Origin: Undaria pinnatifida
Taxonomy: Eukaryota; Sar; Phaeophyceae; Laminariales; Alariaceae
Reading direction: 5' to 3'
Assembly: GCA_012845835.1 (NCBI GenBank)
Contig: JABAKD010000024.1
Span: 3,390,061 to 3,454,060, forward strand
Length of the DNA: 64,000 nt
Both the position numbers and the translations under genes were made by a program. The notes under the pieces are model-generated. The model was not told where the DNA came from. It did no database searches and saw only the letters and a program-made list of their open reading frames with translations. The number at the start of each line of letters is the position of its first letter. Position 1 is the stretch's first letter. Positions 11,171-22,228 of the stretch are shown in pieces.

Positions 11171-14100
11171 CTGCTGTAGGCCTGTCCGCCCGTGGTCGCG
11201 TCCAACCGGCCCGCTTTGACGACGGGCATCCGGTTGTGTTCCCGGGGCAGAGAGAGGGAGACGGTCGTGCTGTAGGCTACACCTGAAGGCCATGACGGCA
11301 AGGGGCCACATCTTACCCCAATAGCCCACATAATGCGGCCAAACTCTCACCCCAACATTGCGAACCTGCGAGCACGATCCAACTCTATTTCCATGAAGAA
11401 GTGTGTGGGTTGACCCCATAGGGTTGGTAATGTGGCAACCGCAACCTTTTGAGCTGTAGCATCGAGCTGTCACAACATCGACGAGTTATGCCACCACCGG
11501 TACGCCAAATAACTATGACATGAGGTATGATACACTGTTAAAGAGGGTGTTGAGGGTGCAACATCTGAGCAACTTAGGTTTCGAGGTTGATCGCTCATCG
11601 TGTTCCAAAGCTCCCATGATACCATAGACACCAACCCATAAATACAAAAACACACCACGAGCACTGGTGGGTTCGGTTGCTGCTGAGTGCCATGTGAATC
11701 CAATGCATTGCCGGGTCCCATTGCCTCTACGATGGTATCATGACGTCATGAACGCAACAACGCAAACATACCCCACCAAAACAACACCTGAAAAAATGCA
11801 ACACGTACCGTCACCAGTTTCATTCTTAGCTCCATCCCGCTTGGAAAGGGTCGAGCGAGGGAGAGTTTTTTTTTGGCAGCGGAGAGGCAACAAAGCCATA
11901 TTCCATGAGCGTTGCAGCCTCGGTGCGTTGAGGATGGGGTTTGTCTACAGTGTATGGCAACGCAAACAAACGACGCGAAGCAACGGACACTAGACTATAT
12001 ACTACTTTGCGTTACCTAACAAGGTGCTGCTGCTGTCGACATGATGAGTGCGATAGTGCTCTGCTATACGCCCCTCCCTGTCGCGGAGCCGCCACGCAGA
12101 AAGCCCGCGCGAGGGGGAGGCCGAGGCCTTGGATCATGAAAGCCGCGCACAGAGCTCGGGCGGGGGTGGTGACCATTGCTGCACCTTGGGAGCCTGGAAA
12201 AGACGGATGCTTCTGCAGTCAAAGAAAGGACGCGGCTGGCAGGCTTGCTGCAAAAAGTAAAAAGGAGAGTTGGGAGTTCATACTTTTTAAATTGGCGTTT
12301 TTTTGTGTTGGGCTTGTTGTCTCAGAGGTAGTCACCGGTTCGGGCCGCAATCGCATTGCCAGGAGTAATCTGCAGCCAGCGTAGGCTATCAGCAGGATTG
12401 GAGAAGCCCGTCCCTGCCGTTCATTGGTGGAGAAGTAGACGCTTGGGCGGCACGTGGGGTCCCTAACGCAGGCGCGATCCGCCGTTTACTTTTGTTCATC
12501 CACCCAATCCCTAGGTCCTGCTACGACGCTTCACGAGGGGAGAACTGACTGCTGTGACTACGACCTCTCGTGCTCTCGGCTATTCTTTCTTCCCAAGGCA
12601 GCAGCGGGTTCAACCTGAGATAGTCGGGGTGTGTGGCTATGGAGATGTCTCGGTAACATCTTCTCTCACCAAGACAAGATAATCCCAAAACCCTCGCTAG
12701 GAGGGGGGAGGGGGAGTGCTTCTCCATTACGAGCTCAGGCCAAGCGGGGGTGGGAGGCGTCGAAGTATCCTGCGCGGGCTGCCGTAATTGAGGTGATGGT
12801 GGTGTGGTTTCGAGTACAGCAGTAGAATAAGGTACACGTGTACACGCACTATGTTGTACATGCTGCTGTAAGTCTTGCTGTGCGTAGACTTTTTTATACA
12901 AGCGTTGTTCTGAATTTGGACGAAGAACGGAAACACGATGACACGCGCACGCTCATGGACGGAATGATCTGATCTTGCGCTCTTGGGTTTATACGAAATC
13001 CCCTGTTGGACCTTAATGTAAGGACCGAGTGATAATCATATATATAACTAAAGTGTTCTTATATTTCCGTTCACGTTGGTGGGTGCTGATGTCCATCACG
13101 ACCGTGTTCATTACTTGACTCCAGTATGCATTACCCTGGTACCGGTGTATTGCTTGTTTTTGAATCAAAAAGTGTGCTGCTGCGGCTGTTCCAGGTACCC
13201 GTGGAGGCGTGTGGTAACATCACATCATTCATACTCTGGTAGACAAATCGTACGTCATCCTTGTGTACGAGGAAACAAGTTGTCGATACTCAGCTTCTCA
13301 AGCTGCGAGGTGCGTGATACGTCGGTCGGTCGCTCAGGCTCTCTGTCTCGTGAATGATGTTTCGTAGACCGTTTTAAAGCCCTGGTTGGAATTAAACACA
13401 TGTCAGCAGAGCAGACACGTCAAGCGCAGGAAAACGCGCGCAGGCAATGACAGCGTCAAGTGTTCCGCACTAAAACCGAGTAGTGTGGTGTCAGTCAAGG
13501 CAAATGAAGGCAAATTTGCTTTCCGTCAAGGGGTGATAGGGCTGTCCCCTGAAACCTTTACTAGCTGCGTATCCATCGTAGCGCATGCCCTGCCCTGTCT
13601 CGCCATCTCGTGAACGATCTGGTCGCAGGCCGGTGACTGCCCTTGTTGGAGTACGAGGCACCCGTATTGCGACAAGGGTCAACGCAGCAGCAGTACCCCA
13701 GTCAGTCAACTTTAGCAGTCAACACTGGGCAAATATGTCAGGAGGCGGCACTTTGACCCCTTGACCGACGGCAATTTACGTCGGTTTACCTTGACTTACG
13801 CCATACTACTAGGTTATAGAGAACGAACGGTTTTGCACCCTTGGCCGCGGGAAATTTTCCCTTGGCTGGCCGTCTCCTGACATCTTTGACAACGGGGCGA
13901 TATTATTTTTTTTTGCGGACGATTACGGCGTGTTTTGGTCCTCAACAATTTTGCAAAATTCGAAATGTGCGCCTTCACGTACGTATTATACGTACGCACG
14001 TATCGAAATTTGTTCAGCTCGCACTCGCTTGAATTGAACTTCAACGACCAATCAACAACGACCCAACGGTACGACAACGATCACCTCCCCCGTTCTCCCG

Positions 14101-14470
14101 TTGCGTTTCGGCGTATTGGCCGATTGGCCGACCTGGTGACCGCGTCCCCTAACCCCTACGGGTACTTACTTTCCATTAAGGCCTCCATGTTTTCGGGAGA
14201 ACTCGCGCTTGCGAGGTCGGAATCGTGGAATCCGGAATCGGGTCAAAATTCGGACATTCGGACATGCGCGGCCGCACTGCCCCATTACTACACGGTTTTG
14301 CCACTCGTATGTCGATTACTACTTCTGCATCATTTGCCGCCCGAGATGCCACTTATGCTTCGTAACTATTAATTGCTATTCGTAACGGCCAAAGATCGAG
14401 AAATGCGCCGGTTTTCGATGGTATTATGCGTTGTTTTTCCGTAAAACGGGGTGACTGACATTATTGGGAT
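11170..14470. other. 3.3 kb with no supported gene
   Basis: I see no recognisable protein. A frame at 12040-12384 (plus) is Arg/Lys/Ala-rich and could be a decayed coding fragment, but it matches nothing I know. 13275-13345 has a weak copy of the TCGATACTCA/CTTCTCAAGCTGCG element. A palindrome TGACGTCA lies near 11744. Confidence 0.4.
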
Positions 14471-14479
14471 TTTTAAAAC

Positions 14480-15375
14480 CATGGAACTAACCTTATTAGC
14501 CCTAACCCATACGCAATACCAGTGCCGCCCACTAGGGGGTCGTAATGACGTCACTGGGGTGAAGTGGTTAAAAATACCCAAGTGTGTATGACTGGGCTCT
14601 AAAGGGATTAAAGGCTGCTTGGAGCCTTAAAGCTTGCCTTCAAGCCGTTTGTGTGTCCAAACACAACGCCGTAGAATCCCCATCAACAAAAAATCATGGA
14701 ACTAACCCTATTAATCCTAACCCATACGCGATACCGGTCGAAGTGTCCCCTAGTGACGTCATGACGTCACTGGGGTAAAATGGTTGAAAAACCCCAAATG
14801 TGTATGACTGGGCTCTAAAGAGATTAAAGGCTGTTTGGAGCCCTAAAGCTTGCCTTCAAGCCGTGTGTGTGTTCAAACACAACGCCGTAGACGGGAATCC
14901 CCATAAACAGAAAATCATGGAACTAACCCTATTAACCCTAACCCATACGCAATACCGGTCAAAGTGTCCCCGAGTAACGTCATAATGACGTCACTGGGGT
15001 GGAATGGTTGGAAAAACCCAAATGTGTATGGCTGGGCTCTAAAGGATGAAAGGCTGTTTGGAGCCTTAAAACTTGCCTTCAAGCCGTGTGTGTGTCCAAC
15101 ACACAACACCGTAGACCGGAATCCCCATAAATAGAAAATCATGGAACTAACCCTATTAACCCTAACCCATACCTGGTACCTGACACGCAATACTGGTGGA
15201 AGTGCCCCCTAGCAACGTCATAACGACGTCAGTGGGGTGAAACGGTTGAAAAACACAAAAATGTGTCATCATTGGGCTCGAAAGGGATTAAAGGCTGTTT
15301 GGAGCCGTAAAACTTGCCTCCAAGCCGATTGTGTGTCTAAACACAACGCCGTAGACCTGGAATCCCCACAAGCAG
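14480..15375. repeat. ~220-bp tandem array with TGACGTCA and CCCTAACCC
   Basis: Four units begin near 14480, 14692, 14915 and 15138. Each has ATCATGGAACTAACC, CCTATTAACCCTAACCC, AATACCGGT, GACGTCACTGGGGT, TGGGCTCTAAAGG, TTGGAGCCTTAAA, CTTGCCTTCAAGCCG and ACACAACGCCGTAGA. TGACGTCA is exact at 14546, 14754, 14762 and 14986 and mutated (CGACGTCA) in the last unit. Confidence 0.85.
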
Positions 15376-15914
15376 GGGATAGGGTAGATATTCTAGGCAT
15401 TTCGCAAAGAACCTTCCAAAGAAATTTCCAATTGGAATTCTCCGCTTGGAAATCTCTCTCCCTGTGGGCCGAAAGCGCGTTTCGAAATACGTCGCCCTTG
15501 TCCACTACTTTTCGGAATTTCCACAAAAAAAAAGGGGTATGAATATTGGTTCACCACGATACTCGCCGATCAAGGTGAATAAAGCACGTAGTTCTGCAAC
15601 AAATATTTTCACTCTAATTCCAAGTAATTCTCCCTACAAAACGTGGGAGCACGAGCCTTAAAATTTGCCTTATCCCTGATTACGGACCGTAGTGCGTGCC
15701 TTAACCATACGCCTTAACGCCGTCTGTGGCGTGGCTAGGGCCTACCCTAGGCTGCCACGTACGCTTTGCAACGGCCGAAAAGGAAGAAATGGACGACGAA
15801 ACCAATTAATAATTGCAAGCCCAGAACTGCAGCACTAAATTGCAAGTCCTGTTGTTCCAGGGCAAAACGCATTGTCGGAGTACCGGTAACCCCAATAGAC
15901 CACCCCCCCATTAG
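15376..15914. other. No feature recognised
   Basis: Follows the 220-bp array. Mixed composition; short open frames only; nothing coding or repetitive was identified. Confidence 0.4.
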
Positions 15915-16130
15915 GTTACAGATGGTGGCCACAGAAGGCAAAAAAGGAAGGAGATAAGATAAGCATTAAATATTTATATGTAATATGTGGAAGAAGCGTA
16001 CTGAGCCCCCCAATGTTGGAGGTTTCTCTGTCAAGAGTAGGGAAGGTGCTCCGCCTCGAAAGGGATGCGTATTCAATGGTCGAATGACTACGAAGGCAAG
16101 CAACAAATGAGTCCCCCCCCCCCCCCCCCG
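15915..16130 (+). mobile_element. LINE-like 3' end with poly(C) tail, copy 1
   Basis: Broken reading frame with fragments like FICNMWKKR, NVGG and NGRMTTKASNK*, shared with 21300-21560, 57735-58045 and 63395-63530. It ends AACAAATGAGT followed by about 15 C residues. I infer the 3' terminus of a 5'-truncated non-LTR retrotransposon. Confidence 0.6.
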
Positions 16131-16260
16131 CCCCCATTTGTTTGGGTCAACCTTCTACCCTGATGCCACCTGGACCTGATGCCTCCTAGCACCTTTTGGT
16201 GGTGCAGAAATACGGCGACCAGCCCTCCACAGGAGCCGCCGGGGGCCTTGAGCGTGTAAG

Positions 16261-16410
16261 CGCCCACCGTAATCGTGTGGCTTGCAAATAGTGCTGCGGG
16301 TCTGGGATTACTATTCACCGCGCCCGAAATGGGAGCGCCCACCGTAATCGTGTGGCTTGCAAATAGTGCTGCAGGTCTGGGATTACTATTCACCGCGCCC
16401 GAAATGGGCC
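16261..16410 (-). repeat. In-frame 75-bp tandem duplication
   Basis: Two nearly identical 75-bp copies (16261-16335, 16336-16410) begin CGCCCACCGTAATCGTGTGG. The minus strand reads GPISGAVNSNPRPAALFASH... twice, then an open frame of 113 codons to 16088. The protein is not recognised; it may be a retroelement fragment. Confidence 0.6.
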
Positions 16411-16429
16411 CGTTTTCGTTTTTTTTCAT

Positions 16430-18120
16430 TTTTTTTCTAGTATACCGGGGAAAGTTCGTTCGTGTCCCCCGAGTAGCCTTTACTTGCAGCCACGTTACCC
16501 AACGTAAAATGCTTATTTTTAGTTTGTGTTCCTTTTCCGGTCACCCCCACTCGACAGGCTGCGGTCACTCATGGTCTTTGGTTGCTGGTTGGGCCATTGT
16601 GTACGTCTTTGCCCGGTGGGATCTGCAAGATACGGATCTTGAACACGTCTCATGACGGCAATCGCAGGATTTAGACTATCTAGATTGTGGTCTGTCCGAT
16701 ATGCGCATGCTTCCATTAACATTGGCGGTTTCTCTATCGCCGGTTGAGTATTTTCTTCTTTTCCTTTTTTTTTCTTTTTTTTTCCATCCTCCGGCGGATG
16801 GGGAAAAATAAAGCTCTAGCTCACCGCACTTCCACGTATTTTCATATGCGTCGTGTGTCGATTTAACTCAGTTGCTTTCGCAGCCCAACGCTAGCTGGCG
16901 CACCCTTCAGCCAGTCGCCCGCGATCGTCCCTGTGAAACCGCTTGGCACAAATGAGAACAACCGATAGTGGCAGTACGCGGAGTAGTGCTGGTGTCAAGG
17001 GGTTGCGTGTCATACGTCACCCGCTTGCCATCGACCAACACGGACCACCGACAACCTGTAGTCTAGATGCTAGAGCTGTGAGTCGGCCTGATTTTACGAC
17101 CTATAGTTAATCGGTTCGTGCCGTTAGCCAAAGAAAGGCAAATCAACTAGGCCGGCTTTTAGTTTTGACAAGTCGGCCGACGGAGCCAGCCGATGGCCAG
17201 CCGACTTGCCGACGTAAGTCAGGCGATCGAAGCGAGGACAGTTAGCCCCCCCCGCCCTGGGAACCCCCGCCCAAAACTGGAAAAATGTATCCCGCATTAA
17301 GCGGTATCCCCACAAGTATGGAAACCCGATAAGTTGGATAGTCGGCCCCTTCGGGAATCACCTAACTAAATAATGTCAATGTCGACTTTTGGACTAGTTA
17401 GTTGATGACTTCGGTCGTGCCGACCCACAACTCTAGTCATGCGCATCATACTCGTACTGTAGTTGACAACTGTTGCTGGTGGGCGAAAGTGATGGATCAT
17501 AAGGAGTTGCTTACTACATCGGCATCTGGTGGTACGTTCACGAGTACTGAGGGCGAGCGGCTGATTAATCTTCAGATATTTTTTCGTTTCGGCCCCTTTG
17601 TTTAGAGACCAAAACATGGGGAGTGAGTGCGGTGGTATCAACCGAGCCGTTCGCCCATAATTTGTCTAAACAAGTACCTGAACCTCTGCTCTTCTCTCCA
17701 CACAATTACCAGCTTAGTGCCATTTGCAGACCCGTCCTGCATTTAAAAGGGCGAGCGGCAGTTCTTGTTGCCTCGGAGATTAGTAAACATATACAAGGGC
17801 TCCGCTCCGCGGGCGGCTGACGCCGCCCGCTTCGCTCGCGCAAGGAATAATGAAACTACAACAGGAAAGGGGAGAGAGCGAAGAGGCCCATGGTTTGGTA
17901 CGACTAGCGAATTGATAATGCCAAGAGCTGCTTGCGCGGAGCTATTAATAGTTGCCCTGTCTGTGCTGTGCGCTGCTATGCTGTGTGCTTGTTGGCGCTG
18001 TAACATTCTGGTCGGCAGTGTGCGTTTAATTTGCGAGGCGGGGGAAACATAGGAACCGAGAGAGGACAATCAACTTTGAAGACAAAGCTAAAAAAAGACG
18101 AGTACAAAAGCACGTACATA
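16430..18120. other. Intergenic, one dispersed repeat and a hairpin
   Basis: 16925-17000 repeats the element seen at 3465-3610. At about 17809-17830 GCGGGCGGC-TGAC-GCCGCCCGC is a perfect 9-bp stem with a 4-base loop. Nothing supports a gene; the frame spanning 17765-18052 is Ala/Arg-rich without a recognisable domain. Confidence 0.45.
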
Positions 18121-18179
18121 CCGGTACCTTGTATACCTGGTACTTCGCATCATATACCTGGTACAACTGCTGTATGTTC

Positions 18180-18570
18180 GAAAGAAAGCACAGCGCAGCA
18201 TGAAACAGCACTGCACCGCAGGGCAACGCACGGCAACGCACCGCACCGCACCGCACCGCACGGCGCTGCGCTGCTGTGAGCTGTATATAATAGCTATGGC
18301 CTGAGCTGAGCTGGGGGTGCATTTTTATTGTGGTTCAGCAAAATGAGAGTACGTGAGTACGCAGCAGAAATCATTCAACACGGCACAGCACGGCACAGCA
18401 CCCCACAACACTGCACATCATCGCACAGTACCGCACCACACGGCAGGGCACGGCAGGGAACGCCAGGGAACGGCACTGCGCGGCACTGCACGGCACTGCC
18501 CTGCTGAGCTAGCGCTGCGCTGCTGAGCTGTAGCGCGCTGTGCGATGCTGGGCGGAGCTGAGCTGATAAT
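18180..18570. repeat. Degenerate CRGCA pentamer array with complementary half
   Basis: CACGGCA/CACAGCA/CACCGCA units fill 18180-18270 and 18375-18500. They are followed by GCTGAGCTG/GCTGCGCTG, the near-complement, so the two halves could fold on each other. Confidence 0.75.
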
Positions 18571-18959
18571 TACGCGATGAGCTAAGCTAAGATCATCAGG
18601 CTGGGACCTCTGTCTGATGAAAGCTTCGTGCAATTATCATACTGAACGTGAAGGGAATCAAATAAAAGCTGGACCGTTCCGCAAGTAATGAAAGGAGGCG
18701 GTGTCCAGGTAGTATGTGGTATTCCAAAAAAACAGGAGTTTTGAACTCATCAGGGGGAGCAAAAAAAACAATTTCCAAAAAAACGCTAAAAAAACTTGAA
18801 TGTTGAACAAAAAAAAAAAAAAAAGCCCTGAGAAGCGCTGTTTCAGGCATCCGAGCCCGCTCAGCCGTCTGGAAAGGAGAATGTCGTAAAGTTAGTGTGG
18901 AAATCGAAACAAATGGAGGCCTCTCAATTCTCAGGGCCTCTCAGGAGATCGATATTTGT

Positions 18960-19170
18960 AAGTAATTGTATAGGGACAATGATACTAGCGACGACGTCGG
19001 CTTTTTTTTTAATCGCGACTACGGGGACAGTTAGTAGTCATCCCCGGGTACGTTAGCGTATTATATAGTAAGGATATAGGGAAAATGATACTCGCGACTA
19101 CGTTGGCGTCTTTTTGAATCACGACTACGTGGACAGTTAGTAGTCGTCCTCGGGTTTCAGGACTTGCGTT
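18960..19170. repeat. ~110-bp tandem duplication
   Basis: ATAGGGACAATGATACTAGCGACGACGT and GACAGTTAGTAGTCATCC in the first copy match ATAGGGAAAATGATACTCGCGACTACGT and GACAGTTAGTAGTCGTCC in the second. Confidence 0.75.
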
Positions 19171-19214
19171 TCGGGTTGGGGGTCGGCTTTGCTATGCACG
19201 TGTCGTAGAGCTCC

Positions 19215-19637
19215 TTACTTCGCAGTTTGGATACACACTATTTGCCCCAGCAGCCCTGGCTGCCCCCGTACGTCACACTCTCTGCCCCGGCAGCCCTGGC
19301 TGCCCCCGTACGTGTGGCCGATGCTGAAACCGCCATTTAGTTTTGACATCCCCCCTACTTGATGCCCCAAAGAAGTTAGTGGCTGATACAGCAGTGCCGT
19401 TCGTATAACGCGCAAGATACACCCCGTGGTATTAATCTCAAAAGCGGTTGTCTCTAAACCGTGGGGCGCCGGGCACACACGGCGAGAGTGGTGGCACTTT
19501 AGAAATATCTCCTCGGGCGAGATCTCGTCTCCGTAGACGACTCGCGCGGCGGTTGCGCTCCCCCCCTTGTGGAGAAAATGAGCTTCGAAAATCGCCCGAA
19601 GGGCTGTGTCGCTGGGGTTACGCTGTTTTTGTGCCAT
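19215..19637 (-). CDS. Unrecognised ORF, 140 codons
   Basis: Starts MAQKQRNPSDTALRAIFEAH; the first ~60 residues (including VVYGDEISPEEIF) have an ordinary protein-like composition. The tail is encoded by a 40-bp tandem duplication (19245-19313) and looks non-coding. It may be a first exon, a decayed transposon protein or chance. I recognise no family and see no supporting neighbour. Confidence 0.25.
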   Translation of the reverse strand: MAQKQRNPSDTALRAIFEAHFLHKGGSATAARVVYGDEISPEEIFLKCHHSRRVCPAPHGLETTAFEINTTGCILRVIRTALLYQPLTSLGHQVGGMSKLNGGFSIGHTYGGSQGCRGRECDVRGQPGLLGQIVCIQTAK

Positions 19638-19639
19638 CG

Positions 19640-20690
19640 TTTATTTTGCGCGTAGTAACCGTATGTAGGTTGTCTATTGGTGTCGGGAGGATGTTCCGTC
19701 TTCCTTGAGATATAGAGTTACGAGCTCGGGAAACGCGCCCTCCTTCGTCACAGCCTTGAGCGTAGAACGTAGATTTTCGTATGAAACGATATCATACAGT
19801 AGTACGAGCAACTTTTGTCTTTTTGCTCACTAGTATGTGGTATTCATACCGGTATATGTTATATTCTGTTGATCGTTTACGAGTCATTGGCTGTACCGTT
19901 ACTCCTCTCCTGGCAGTACTACTTTTCGTAAGTACGGTCTCTGTTGGCCTACATTCGTGACCGTTACGGGCGTGCGCAGAGCCACCGGCCGCCGTGAAGC
20001 GGTCCTTGAAATATATTACGGTCTCACAAGACCTCCACATGCCGATATATATAGCCGGTATCCAGAGTGTACCCCTTCGTAAAGCACCGTGTAAATTATT
20101 GCTAGTGTTCGTGCAGCATGGTACTTCCCCAGGTAGCTGGACCTGGCATGTTACTCTCCCATAACCTACACTATCTGCGGTAGGTTTATGCCGTGTATAC
20201 ACTACATGCTCGACTTTTAAGGGTGTAAGTATGTTGATACCAGGCGCTCTACATCCTGCGTCCAATTTTTGGAGACAGCACTTTTGGGGACAGCTTTTGA
20301 TGATTATTTTAAAAATATTTCATCGGTCCTCTGCAAGCAACTTTCGAGGACATTCTTTTTTTTCGAATTTTGCAGCGTGAGAAATGGCTTATTGCTGAAC
20401 AAAGGCAAGACCCTCCCCCTTAACCCTTTTAGCACCACATTCCCGAGATGTGGACAACACACTCGGAGTTAGACTAGGGTAATTTTAGGAGTTAGAAATA
20501 GGTCAAGTACTAGGATGCTCGAATACGACGAGTAATTCAGTACAAAGAGCAGATCTGAGAATGTACCCACTTAAAATAAATAGAGACGAGAGATAGTTGA
20601 AATGGTACCATGAAAAAATTAAAAAACAAAATAATAGGACCCCTCCCAATAAGTGAAAACAACTCACCCACATAATATGTTACAAGTACC
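19640..20690. other. No feature recognised
   Basis: A 157-codon minus frame (19792-20265) has no recognisable domain. Sequence is otherwise unstructured, with runs of T near 20345. Confidence 0.35.
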
Positions 20691-20775
20691 AACAACGCAG
20701 CTTGTGAAGATGAGTATCGACCCCAAATCCGTCGAACTCACAGCTGACGTCCTTAAACCAATTTTATAACATATC
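20690..20775 (-). repeat. GATACT dispersed element
   Basis: Minus-strand copy of the family with GGTCGATACTCATCTTCACAAGCTGCGT. Other copies lie at 1140, 1386, 7915, 8690, 27545, 37790 and 62097. Confidence 0.65.
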
Positions 20776-20859
20776 AAGTAAGGAACATGCCAAGAAAGAG
20801 GTTGCCAGCAACGACTGGCAGGGCTGACCGGGCTGTATGGGAGAAAACAACGAAAAAGC

Positions 20860-21563
20860 GAGCTAGATTAAGGTGGCACAGCGTGGTCGAAAAAGTATGG
20901 AGTTACCTACGGTGAAGGAAGCCAAGAAGAGATACTGTCCATTGAGGGGTTTGGGGGTGCAAGACGAAGCGAAAGAAATAATAGCAGGAAGGGAAAGGGT
21001 AGCGCTAAGAAAGGTGTGAATGGACAGTTAGAGATATACGAGGAGGTGGGAATTGAAACGTATTGGCACCGCCCAATGAGCTATGCGAAAACGCCGAAAC
21101 TTCGTTTTCGTGTCAGAGGTCTAGACTGCTGGCCAGAAAGAAAAATGAGGTATACCAATGGTCGGGTGGAAGAGGAAGGTTTAACATCTACCCATGTGGC
21201 AAAGACGATATTAGAACCCGCATAGTGGATGTGAACTGTACAAGGAGGAACGGGATGCGTTGGAGGAGATGAGGGACACACGAATGTGGCATGGAGAAGT
21301 ACATTAGGTAGTAGCGACGAAACGAACGCTATCGTAGATGATAGATGGTGGCCGCAGTCGGCCAAACCAGAAGGAGATAAGATAAACAAAACAAACGTAC
21401 CAGGTATGTATCAATAGGAATGTGGAAGAAACGTACTGAGCGCCCAAATGTTGGAAGTGTCTTTAGTAGGAGTAGGAACGGTGCTCCGTCTCGAAAGGGA
21501 TGTGTGGTCAATGGTCCAATGATTAAGGCAAGTAGCAAATGAGTACGCCCCCCCCCCCCCACC
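20860..21563 (+). mobile_element. LINE-like ORF2 3' end with poly(C) tail, copy 2
   Basis: The longest copy. A broken frame includes CPCGKDDI, then after a frameshift YKEERDALEEMRD, then DRWWPQSAKPEGDKI. A Cys-rich cluster followed by a Tyr/Glu/Arg-rich helix resembles the CCHC-like end of non-LTR retrotransposon reverse transcriptases (family knowledge). The copy ends AGCAAATGAGTAC then a run of C interrupted by G and A. Stops and frameshifts show it is dead. Confidence 0.6.
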
Positions 21564-21619
21564 CCTTGCGACCCGCGGTGCCTCCCGTACGTTGTTTGTG
21601 TGCGTGTGTACTTCATACT

Positions 21620-21840
21620 ACTCCGTACCCGCCTCCCTAACCCCCCCCCCCCCTCCTCCCCCCCTCTCCGCCCCCTCCCTCCCAACAGCAGCAGCAGCAG
21701 TCGCAGCAGCAGAAACATAAAAAGTAGAAAAAGCGGAAGCAGCGGCGGAAGCAACAGCACCAGCCCCACCAGCAAGAGCAGCACCAGCACCAGCAATAGC
21801 ATCATCATCAGCAGCAGCAGCAGCATCTTATCGCATTGCG
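21620..21840. repeat. C-rich tract followed by imperfect AGC/CAG repeat
   Basis: CCTCCCC-rich DNA to about 21685, then AGCAGCAGC-type triplets to about 21835. Confidence 0.8.
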
Positions 21841-22108
21841 TTGCACTGCCTCATCAGCGTGGTGGTAGTGGCCGGGATTTTCGTTTCGTTCTGACGCGCT
21901 TTTGTCTCTTCGACGGAGCCGCTTAAGAACCAAGGAAAAACAACCAAGAAATAGGCCGTGGGAACCCCCCGCCACTTTCTTACGCCGATACAAAAGAAAG
22001 GGGAAACCCCTCTCCGCTTTCTTTTACGCCGGGAGCGAGGGAGAGGCGAGGAAGGAAGGGACAGGGGGCGCAGGGGAGAGGGAATAAGACGCAGGCTTTG
22101 GTTTCTGC

Positions 22109-22228
22109 ATGATGTCTTTCGCTAGGGGGGGGGGCGGGGGGGCGGCGCCTAGCGTGGATCAATTACGGCGGATGGCGGATCTGGCGCTACGGCAGGTTAA
22201 GAAGCTCAGAAAGTACGAGCTAGAACAG
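22109..22228 (+). CDS. SIZ1: SIZ exon 1 (start, first SAP helix)
   Basis: 40 codons from MMSFARGGGGG to LRQVKKLRKYELEQ, ending CAG|GTGAGT in phase 0. The two adjacent ATGs at 22109 and 22112 are both in frame. The final basic helix is the first half of the SAP motif completed by exon 2. Confidence 0.75.
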
